This document shows, one piece after another, positions 55,982 through 64,000 of a stretch of DNA of 64,000 nucleotides (position 1 is the stretch's first letter; each line of letters opens with the position of its first letter). Below the pieces are notes generated by a model. That model saw only the letters and a program-made list of their open reading frames with translations. It had not been told where the DNA came from and searched no databases. A program made the translations under genes and the position numbers. Origin of the DNA: Ahaetulla prasina (lineage: Eukaryota > Chordata > Lepidosauria > Squamata > Colubridae); assembly GCF_028640845.1 (NCBI RefSeq), contig NC_080543.1, positions 9,269,959 to 9,333,958 on the forward strand, in the 5' to 3' direction.

Positions 55982-56255
55982 GCCAGCGCTGTCCGAAGAC
56001 GTCTCCGTGGTCATGTGGCCGGCATGACTAAACACCAAAGGTGCACAGAACGCTGTTACCTTCCCACCAAAGGTGGTCCCTATTTTTCTATTTGCATTTT
56101 TTACATGCTTTCGAACTGCTAGGTTGGCAGAAGCTGGGACAAGTAACGGGAGCTCACCCCATTACATGGCAGCACTAGGGATTCGAACTGCTGAATTGCC
56201 AGCCTTTCGATCGAAAAGCTCAGCATCTTAGACACTGAGCCACCGCGTCCCTCTT
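55982..56255 (-). mobile_element. Sauria-type SINE lacking its tail
   Basis: Minus sense: head GGGACGCGGTGGCTCAGTG, body to the GACAGCGCTGGCT segment. The (ACCTTT) tail is replaced by (TAGAA)n. Confidence 0.85.
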
Positions 56256-56928
56256 CAAGGTGATTACCAACATCTTAAATTGGGGACCGAAAAGCAGACT
56301 GGGAACCAGTGCAGCTCACAGAGCAGTGGTGTCACAGGGGCCATTCTTGCACCCCCCCCCCAAAAAAAAACTATCCACGTTGCCGCACTCTGCACCAGCT
56401 GTAGCTTTCTAATGCTCTTCAAGGGTAGCCCCATGTAGAGTGCATGACAGTAGTCCAGTCGTCAGACGAGTAGGGACTGAACGACTGCGTGCAAAGAATC
56501 CTGGTCCAGCAAAGGAAGATGTGGTGGTAAATACGTTTAAGAACCAACAAACAAACAAATCTTAGCAAGAGCCAGGAATTTGTGGATTTTTATCAGGCTC
56601 ACCAGCAGCTAATGTACTCCTGGTAGGATCTAGGAAGAACGTTATCAATTAGGCCGATTAATGGACCTACTGTGGTCAGCAGTTCCCTGCTTCATCAATC
56701 TGTTGGCCGTTCAAGCTCTAACGCGGATTTCTTTTTCCCCCTCCCTATTTATGGTTTCTAAAAATCCTCCAGCAGCACCGCTGACAAGTATCGGCTACTT
56801 TGCAAGACAGGCACAACTCTGGGTTCTCTTTAACCGGCAGCGTAGATTATAAAGAGGACAAATAGGATTAGAAGCGTGTCTGCTTTTCCCCACCAGCGGC
56901 TGCATAATACGCAGCTGATTGCATAAAA
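56256..56928. other. Possible LINE fragment and unassigned sequence
   Basis: 56290-56520 (CTGGGAACCAGTGCAGCTC, TTCAAGGGTAGCCCCATG) resembles a dispersed reptile LINE segment; the rest is unassigned. Confidence 0.35.
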
Positions 56929-57572
56929 CAGGGGTGTCAAACTTGATTTCATTGAGGGCCGCATCAGGGTTGTGTTTGACCTCGGGGGGGGGGGCGGGGA
57001 GAGGTGGGTGTGGCCAGGGTGGGTGTGGCCAGCTCAACATCACTCATGTTTTTTTTTGTTTGTTTGTTTACATTTATACCCCGCCCTTCTCCGAAGACCC
57101 AGGGCGGCTTACAGTGTAAGGCAATAGTCTCATTCTATTTGTATATTTTTACATAGTCAACTTATTGCCCCCCCAACAATCTGGGTCCTCATTTTACCTG
57201 CCTTATAAAGGATGGAAGGCTGAGTCAACTTTGGGCCGGGCTTGAACCTGCAGTAATTGCAGGCTACTGTGTTCTAATAACAGGCTTCTTAACAGCCTGA
57301 GCTATTCCGGCCCTTCATGTTGGGTGTGCCTGAGCACTCTGCCAGTGAAAACGGGCTCAGGAGCTCCGTTTTTGGCTGTGACGGCTTCCTGCAGCCATCT
57401 GCCAGCAAAAACAGAGTTCGGGAGGATCACTCGTGACCCTCCCGAGCTCCGTTTTTGCTGGCAGAAGCACCGTGGACCAGTCCTTCACTGTTTCCAGGGC
57501 AGCCCCACGGGCCAGATCTAAGCACCCCGTGGGCTGGATCTGGCCCCTGCGGCCTTGAGTTTGATACCCCTG
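56929..57572. mobile_element. E2-type hAT element with nested SINE
   Basis: Ends CAGGGGTGTCAAACTTG and GAGTTTGATACCCCTG. Exact duplication GCATAAAA at 56921-56928 and 57573-57580. Confidence 0.94.
57048..57313 (-). mobile_element. tRNA-derived SINE (type 3)
   Basis: Minus sense, flanked by a TCATGTT duplication; tail CCGCCCTGGGTCTTCGG. Confidence 0.88.
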
Positions 57573-57665
57573 GCATAAAACAAGATGGAAAACAGAAAAA
57601 TCAATCTGTCTGATCCAGCTGTGACTAAGACTTGTTTCATGATTCTTGGATACAATCTCTTAGAA

Positions 57666-57815
57666 AAGGGGTCTCCAACCCCCGGTCCAAGGATTGGCAC
57701 CGGTCCATGGCATGCCAGAAATCAGACCACGCAAACAAGGGAAACCACATCCTCTCCGGTCTGTGGAAATACCTCTCTCCACAGTCCCTGGTACCCCAAA
57801 GGTTGGATGCCACTG
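57666..57815. mobile_element. E3-type hAT element, short
   Basis: Ends AAGGGGTCTCCAACCCCC and GGTTGGATGCCACTG. Flanks TCTTAGAA and TCTTAAAA (7 of 8). Confidence 0.85.
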
Positions 57816-57823
57816 TCTTAAAA

Positions 57824-58794
57824 GTAAGTTAATAATAGCTGCCAATTTTCGAAGTACGGCTTTGCTTTTTGCAACCATTATCACTTCTCAGCTTGCCAAC
57901 GAACCGGGGGGGGGGGGAAAGGGGAGATGGAATGTAGGCTCCAAACATCAAGAAGACAGCCATGGGGAGTTAAGGTGTTGTGTCTCGTCCGATCTAGAGA
58001 GGGTGGAGGGTGGAGGGAGGAGGGAGGAAGGGGGGAAATGTTTGTCAATATTTTTGTAAAACTTTTCTAATAATAAAATAATAATAATAAATAATAATAA
58101 TAAAAAAAGAAGAAGACAGCCATGAGAACCAAGGACACTTCAGCAGGTGTTTGCCAGAGCCAAAGTCTTTTTCTCATAACAATAAAATGATATTCAATTG
58201 GACAATGTGACCTGCTCTAATAGGGGGAGGGAGAATTAGCTTGATCTGGTTTTGCCCTCATCAGTGGCGATATGATGTACTCGATACAGTTTTGCATTCA
58301 GAGATTGGATCGTCTCGGCCGTCCTTGCTTTGGTTGGGTTTGTCAGTTGGAACCTTGACAAATGGCCTCTTAGCTCTTTGTTCTTCTTATTTCTAAAAGA
58401 ACTTTACAATTTAGTATGCAATACCTATACAAAAAAAAAAAAGGTAAATTCTGTATGAAGCATTATTAGAAAAGGATTGGAATTAAATCTCCCCAAACTT
58501 TAATGTCCTTATACTATATATATATTTGTTTGTGGGATCTTGCAGACAGATCTCATACACCATTTTTTTTTTTGGAGGGGGGAAGTTGTAATTGTGTTAG
58601 AAACAGTGCAGAGAGCAATCCAAATGATGCAGAAGTTCAAATTCTTTCCTTAGTGGAAAAAAAAATAGGATGTTTGAAATCTTTTACCTTGGACGAAAAC
58701 ACATATAAAATCAAGAACAAGCGAACTCTCGGACTAAAAGGCATCTCAAGAAATGGATTAGAATGATATTTAAAACAGAGAAAACCAAGCAAAT
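57824..58794. other. Unassigned sequence with G-rich and AAT-rich runs
   Basis: (G)n near 57907, GGA-rich near 58000-58030, (AAT)n near 58075-58105. No exon recognised. Confidence 0.45.
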
Positions 58795-59198
58795 TTAATT
58801 CTTGACTTAGCAACCATTCACTGTTCAAACTTACTGTGGCACTGAAAAAAAGGGACAAAGAACTAGTCCTTGCACTTATGACGATTGTATCATTCCCACC
58901 ATCGTGTGATCAAAATTTAGCGGCTCGGCATGCATTTATGAGGGTTGTGGCATGAGGGTTGCGGTCATGTGAAGGCCGTTTGCGACTTTTCCAAGCAACT
59001 TCCAACTAGCAAAGTTAATGGGGGAATTCGGATTTGTTTAACGACTGCATGATTGACTTAACAATCTCAGGGATTTGCTGAACCACCGTGGGAAAAAATG
59101 GTTGTGAAATTGGATGTGTGTGTGAGACTCTCTTAACCATAGCTTTGCTTAGCAATGGAAATTCCGGTCCCTGATTGTGGTCGTAAGTGGAGGATTAC
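58795..59198. mobile_element. TA-TIR element, right end cut by an LTR
   Basis: Left TTCTTGACTTAGCAACC, interior TTAACGACTGCATGATTG. The right TIR stops at GGAGGATTAC, where the LTR begins; CTGTA continues after it. Confidence 0.7.
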
Positions 59199-59779
59199 TG
59201 TTGTGACCCAGGCCCAAGTAATCAGTGTAAAAACAAACAAACTTTATTTGAGCAGCTGAGAATTACTTCATTCTCAGCGTAGTTTAACTAAATTAAAACA
59301 AATCTCTCCCAACACAATTCCTATCACCAACCTTGGTCCAATTAGACAAACTGCCAAAGGCCTTTCTTGGCAAAAGTTCAGAAGACACCGATACAAATGC
59401 AACAAAACAAAGCTATCAATGTTGTTTTCCGGCAAAGAGCACAAACACCGTTGCTGGTCTTTTAAGCCTTATGGGAAGGGCTCTCTTGGCCCTACTCCTG
59501 AGTCATCCTCTTTGCTTGAGCTGCTCTTACCTTCTGGCAGCTCTTCTCATGTGTGCGTTAGGAACAGGCTCCTTCTGTTCCTCTACCTCACTACTGCCAG
59601 CCTCTGTAGGCTCCGGAGTCCGCACCTCACTCCCCGATGGCCCTGGCCCCACCTCAGCCTCCAACACAGAGCCCTCATCCGGGCCTTCCCCAGCCTTCAG
59701 AACTGGCCCACGCTCTTTTGTAGCCTCATCGCTGTCTGACTCCATTCCTAGCTCCGCAGGCTGCTGGCGGACTACAACA
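59199..59779 (-). mobile_element. Solo LTR, family C
   Basis: Minus sense, TGTTGTAGTCCGCC to GGGTCACAACA. The frame from its first base reads V-V-V-R-Q-Q-P-A-E-L-G-M-E-S-D-S-D-E and ends A-H-M-R-R-A-A-R-R. Flanks ATTAC and CTCAC agree weakly. It lies about 100 bp from the DLG2 exon at 59878, on the same strand. Confidence 0.85.
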
Positions 59780-59876
59780 CTCACCTGTACTTTACACAGG
59801 GCACAATTTAGCCTGTGTCGAAAGGGTGGCACGGTGTCACATGGATTCTATGTTTAGAAAATAAAAGGACAAATTA

Positions 59877-60002
<126 letters not shown>

Positions 60003-61371
60003 CTACGGAAAAGAGAAAGAGATGAAGTTATTAAGAAAATAATGGCATGTGTTGAAATGAGCAAATTGACATTTGAAATTAGGGAACAGGAAGATAAACA
60101 ATATTAGAAGATATGGGACTTATTTTATCAATGGTTAGATAAAAAAATATGTTAATGAAATTTGATAGAGGTTTTTATAATGTAAGAATTGTTGAAATAT
60201 ATAAAATATAATGTAATATCATTGGTTTGATTCAAGATGGTGATATAAATGATGTAATACAATTAACTTAAAATTTAGAACGTTTTGTACCAAGTGAGGG
60301 AAGAAATACTTATAGTTAAACAAATGATTAATGGACCAAAACATTTGGATATATATTAGATTGGTAAAATGTAAAATTAGATAAATTAAAAGATACGAAA
60401 TTCGGTGAAATTGCACAAAAGATTTGTAACCAACCAATCGACACACTGTTTGTATTTGTACTGACGATGTTTTTATGTATGTTTGTTCAAAAAATTTTAA
60501 AAAAATCAAAAAAAGAAAAAAGAAAAGAAAAGAGAAAGGGAAAACGATGATAATAAATTGTGAAATATAAAATGACTCATGAGAAGGGATATTTTTTTTA
60601 AAAAGATAATATGGTAAACAAAAACTGAAGAAATATATTGTCAAAAGAGTAAGATGATTATTAATACTGGTGATTGTAACATTTGAACATTCTTTAACAA
60701 TGGTAGAGCATAGAAAAATGATGGGGATATGATGAAATAAATTGTGAAGTATAAAATGATTTACTTAGAAGGGTTTTACTTAGATGTAAGGGAAATTTAA
60801 ATGAAAGGTAATGGGAATAAGATATTTTTACTTAAAAAAGAAGATGTGGAAAATAAAACTGAAGAAATATATTGGTAAAGGGGTAAAATGACTAATAAGA
60901 TACGATAATCTGGTCCACCTTTAGAAAACAATGGATATTTAGAAATAAGTGTGAAATATTAAAATGATTGTGTGAAATTTAAAGGGTTTCGATAGAATAA
61001 AGAATTATTGGAAAATATATGTGAGACGAAGAAACAAAAGATTGAAATGAAAGAAGATTAAGATTAGGCGGTTAGAGCGGAGGGTAATTTTGATTATATA
61101 TTAAATATAAAATAGAGATGAAAAAGGGAACAGAATAGAAATATAAATGGCAGAAATTGAATGATATAAATTAAATTTGGGGAAAATAAGCTGTATGTAT
61201 TTTGACTCGGTCAATACTCTATTCAGAAAAAACGTATTGTGTGTTTGTTTGTCTTTGAAAAATAAAAAAAAACTTTTACAAAAAGAAAAGAAAAGAGAAG
61301 AGACAGAGGTAGAAAAATAAATAACAACAAAACTGTCACAGAAAGGGTATCCTTGACTATACAAGCGTAAC
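60003..61371. other. AT-rich tract, possible L1-like 3' sequence
   Basis: Strongly A-rich on the plus strand with recurring TGAAATATAAAATGA and TGAAGAAATATATTG motifs spaced about 150-250 bp apart. It may be the degraded 3' region of an L1-type LINE. The intron side of the DLG2 acceptor occupies the first bases. Confidence 0.4.
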
Positions 61372-61628
61372 AGTATAACACATGGGACCTTGAAGGTCTT
61401 CTAGTCCAACCCCCGGCTCAAGCAGAAGATCCTATACCATTACAGGCAAATGGTTGTCCAATCTTCTTTTCAAAACTTCCAGTATTGGAGCATCCACAAC
61501 TTCTGCAGGCCAGCAGAATCCCACTGTTGAATTGTTTTAACTGACAGGAAATTTCACCTAGAACGTTCTAGGCGGGATCTCTCTTCGACAAGCTTTCACC
61601 CACTGCTACTTATTCTGCCCTCAGTGTA
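61372..61628 (-). mobile_element. CR1 LINE 3' fragment
   Basis: GGGACCTTGAAGGTCTTCTA and decayed coding, minus sense. Confidence 0.82.
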
Positions 61629-61678
61629 GTGGTTTAATAATTTAAAATACAAATAATAAAGCTTTTGGTTCTTTAGAC

Positions 61679-62027
61679 CAGTGGTGGGTTTCAAATTTTT
61701 TTACTACCGGTTCTGTGGGTGTGGCTTGGTGGGCGTGGCATGGCTTGGTGGGCGTGGCTTGGTGGGCATGGTAGGGGAAGGATACTGTAAAATCTCCATT
61801 CCCTCCCCAATCCAGGGAACGAATACTGTAAAATCTCCATTCCCTCCCCAATCCAGGGAAAGAATACTGCAAAATCCCCATTTCCTCCCGATCAGCTGGG
61901 ACTCGGGAGGCAGAGAATAGAGGGGGACAGGGCCAGTCAGAATTTTTACTACTGGTTCTCCGAACTACTCAAAATTTCCACTACCGGTTCTCCAGAACTG
62001 GTCAGAACCTGCTGAAACCCACCTCTG
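61679..62027. mobile_element. E1-type hAT element (left half of a composite)
   Basis: Ends CAGTGGTGGGTTTCAA and TGAAACCCACCTCTG; inverse orientation of 46619-46971. The left flank is CTTTAGAC (61671-61678); the right flank is GGC and then another hAT element. Confidence 0.9.
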
Positions 62028-62030
62028 GGC

Positions 62031-62404
62031 CAGGGGTGTCAAACTGGAATTCTTCAAGGGCCGGATCAGCATTGTAGTTCTCCTCCACGGGCCAACTGGG
62101 GAGGGGAGGGTGGGGGAGATGGGACGGACGCCTCCTGCAACACCCTGCCGGCTAAAACAGGGTGCGAGGGGGCCCCGCGCAGCCCCACGCACCCCATTTT
62201 GGCTGGCAAAATGCTGCAGGAGGCCGTCCAAGCCGAAAACCGGGTCCGCACCCTGCAGCCTCCCCCACCCCCGCGTGCTCCATTTTGACTGCCAGAGGCA
62301 CCATGGGCCGATCCTTTGCTATTTCCAGGCTGGCCCTGTGGACGAGATTTTCGCACCCCGCAGGTGCCGGATGCAGCCCACAGGCCTTGAGTTCAACACC
62401 CCTG
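62031..62404. mobile_element. E2-type hAT element (right half of a composite)
   Basis: Ends CAGGGGTGTCAAACTGG and GAGTTCAACACCCCTG. The right flank CTTTAGAC (62405-62412) matches the left flank of the neighbouring E1 element. Confidence 0.9.
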
Positions 62405-62412
62405 CTTTAGAC

Positions 62413-62692
62413 CAAAGTTTGACAGAATATTTGGACTTGCAATCCAAGAACCAGAAGGTTTTACAACGACAAGCAGATGAGATTCCTAGATGGTCAAACG
62501 CTGTCTGTTGATGTATTTCCCATTTGCGCTGGGCTGCCTCAGCGCAAAGCCTTTTAGAGTGTCGTACGGACTTTAATAACCCAACTTTAGCTTATTGTTG
62601 CAAAACAGCTCTTCCCTTTAGGAAGAAAAACTGGACAGGATTCCAGCTGCTCTTCACACAGTATTTTAAAGCATCTTGAAGACAATCGGAGG
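62413..62692. other. Unassigned sequence
   Basis: Nothing recognised. Confidence 0.4.
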
Positions 62693-62960
62693 TCCAGTGG
62701 CTTGCTAAATTGCTTTTGGCCACAAAGGTTCTTGCAAGACACCCACTGAGAATACCACGGTGACAAAACAACAATTGGTGTTATTTGGGGGCTGACCATT
62801 TACAGATGCCTCTATCTGTATGAATTCTGGAGTGGGTACTGGGATAAGGGATGATAAGGCTCAAAGAGTTGATCAAAAATATTTGTTTCTGCTTTGTGCT
62901 TTCCTTGTTGATAGGATAATTCAGTGATGGGAAACTTTTTGGGCTTAATGGGTCAATAAA
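62693..62960 (+). repeat. Unclassified dispersed repeat, copy 2
   Basis: Partner of 42230-42500 in the same orientation; ends near GGGAAACTTTTTGGGCTTAA. Confidence 0.65.
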
Positions 62961-63145
62961 ATAGAATAGAATTCTTTATTGGCCAAGTGTGATTGGACAC
63001 ACAAGGAATTTGTCTTGGGGCATACGCTCTCAGTGTACATAAAAGAAAAGATACGTTCATCAAGAATCATAAGGTACAACACTTAATTATAGTCATAGGT
63101 TACAAATAAGCAATCGGGAAATAATCAATATTGAGAGAAAAACTT
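62955..63145 (-). mobile_element. CR1/L3 LINE extreme 3' end
   Basis: Minus sense, TATTGGCCAAGTGTGATTGG and only two or three TAGAA units. Confidence 0.85.
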
Positions 63146-63366
63146 TTACTTTTACTTAGGTGAAAAAACGTGGGAGTTTTCAGAGTCGGTTTTCACCAGG
63201 TAAGTGTTGTGGCCCACCAGTGGATCTGGCAGCAGATTCGAACAGTGAGGAGGTTGGAGAAGAACATGGGCCAGTCCTGAGTCTGGGGAAGGCTCTGACA
63301 AGGGCTCTGCATCAGAGGCAGAAATGGGGCCAGGGCTGTCTGACAGTTGTCAGCTGCCTTTAGAGT

Positions 63367-63955
63367 TGTTCTGTCCCCCTTGCCTCAGTCCGAGCGATGA
63401 CTTAATTAGCCGGCAACTATCAGCTTTTGGCAGCAAACTAGCGAGTGTCTGCCAAGTGTCTCTGTTATCTCTCTTGATGCTGATGAGTCAACCAGGAACA
63501 AACAGCACTTCAGCTCTAGTTAAGCAGTTGATTTGCTTGCCACGAAGTGATATAGCAGCCCTTGCTGCTTTTATATCATGTGGGGTGTGGCTCCATGACT
63601 CAGCACTTCCTAGGCCTGCCCCACCCTTGCTTCTGTTTGTTTTTTTTTAATTTACATTTATATCCCGCCCTTCTCCGAAGACTCGGGGCGGCGTACAATG
63701 TATAAGGCCTCTCCTGCCTATGAAACCTAGGGTCCAGCCAGGCCTGATTGCCATCAGCTGGGTCTGGAGGCGTGGCCTGGGGGGGAAAGAATCAGGGACG
63801 GAGGCCTCGTTATCTCCTCCACCTGGTCTGCCTCTGTCTCCTGGAGCTGAGCCAAGGAAGCCGGTGCTCCAGAGGTAAGTCTTGATGGCCCTTCCCCCTC
63901 ACTTTCTGAATCACTTTCTGGCAGGGGCCCCAGCTTGGGGGGCGCAGACACAACA
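63367..63955 (-). mobile_element. Solo LTR, family B, nested in family C
   Basis: Minus sense, TGTTGTGTCTGCGCC to GGGGGACAGAACA. Flanks AGAGT (63362-63366) and GGAGT (63956-63960) agree at 4 of 5. The frame from its first base reads V-V-S-A-P-P-K-L-G-P-L-P-E-S-D-S-E-S; a frame change follows later. Confidence 0.9.
63638..63708 (-). mobile_element. SINE type 3 tail, nested in the LTR
   Basis: Only the CCGCCCCGAGTCTTCGG tail and A-rich end remain. Confidence 0.75.
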
Positions 63956-64000
63956 GGAGTTGGACATCAGTGGAGCAGAAGAACAGCTGGATCCTGTTCC

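Larger units (their letters stand above)
63205..64000 (+). mobile_element. LTR, family C, interrupted and cut by the window end
   Basis: Starts TGTTGTGGCCCACC. It is interrupted at 63366 by a family B LTR and resumes at 63956 (GGACATCAGTGGAGCAG), matching the minus strand of 11118-11654. Confidence 0.85.

Noticed and set aside
60219..60644. A 141-residue Phe/Leu-rich membrane protein on the minus strand
   Set aside because: It comes from the A-rich tract, whose complement yields Phe, Leu and Ile codons. No start context or homology is seen.

Overview
The window is vertebrate nuclear DNA, almost certainly from a squamate reptile and most likely a snake. The reasons are several CR1/L3-type LINE 3' ends that run into long (TTCTA)n microsatellites, tRNA-headed SINEs with an (ACCTTT)-type tail, abundant CR1 and L2 LINE tails, and many short hAT elements. 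There are no operons, CRISPR arrays or bacterial genes. The only host gene I can support is DLG2 (PSD-93/chapsyn-110, a synaptic scaffold), carried on the minus strand.

Five DLG2 coding exons are visible, in transcript order: 60002-59878, 38427-38258, 36917-36781, 34318-34174 and 31683-31542. Their splice phases fit exactly (125, 170, 137, 145 and 142 bp). Together they encode PDZ1, PDZ2 and part of the PDZ2-PDZ3 linker, about 239 residues. The first and last exons of the gene, PDZ3, SH3 and the guanylate-kinase domain lie outside. The first intron seen here (38428-59877) is about 21.5 kb and splits PDZ1; the next three are 1.3-2.5 kb.

The rest is intron packed with mobile elements. From 1 to 31.5 kb lie hAT elements (most with exact 8-bp target duplications), solo LTRs, two Tc1-type elements, Penelope-like fragments, and a recent tandem amplification at 6.6-9.9 kb. 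From 31.5 to 38.5 kb the four closely spaced DLG2 exons alternate with SINE, L2, CR1, hAT and LTR insertions. From 38.5 to 60 kb the large intron holds a 2-kb CT/CA satellite, nested LINEs, several LTRs, a Penelope-like element with a hammerhead-like motif, and hypervariable pentanucleotide arrays. From 60 to 64 kb are an AT-rich tract, a composite hAT pair and an LTR inserted inside another LTR.

The most interesting non-host signals are: (1) an open reading frame that enters three different LTR families in the same frame at their first base; (2) two unlike hAT elements enclosed by one 8-bp target duplication; (3) a duplication of about 70 bp flanking a CR1/L3 insertion; (4) hammerhead-like cores, often in inverted pairs, within Penelope-like repeats. 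Family names rest on pattern recognition, not on a database search.
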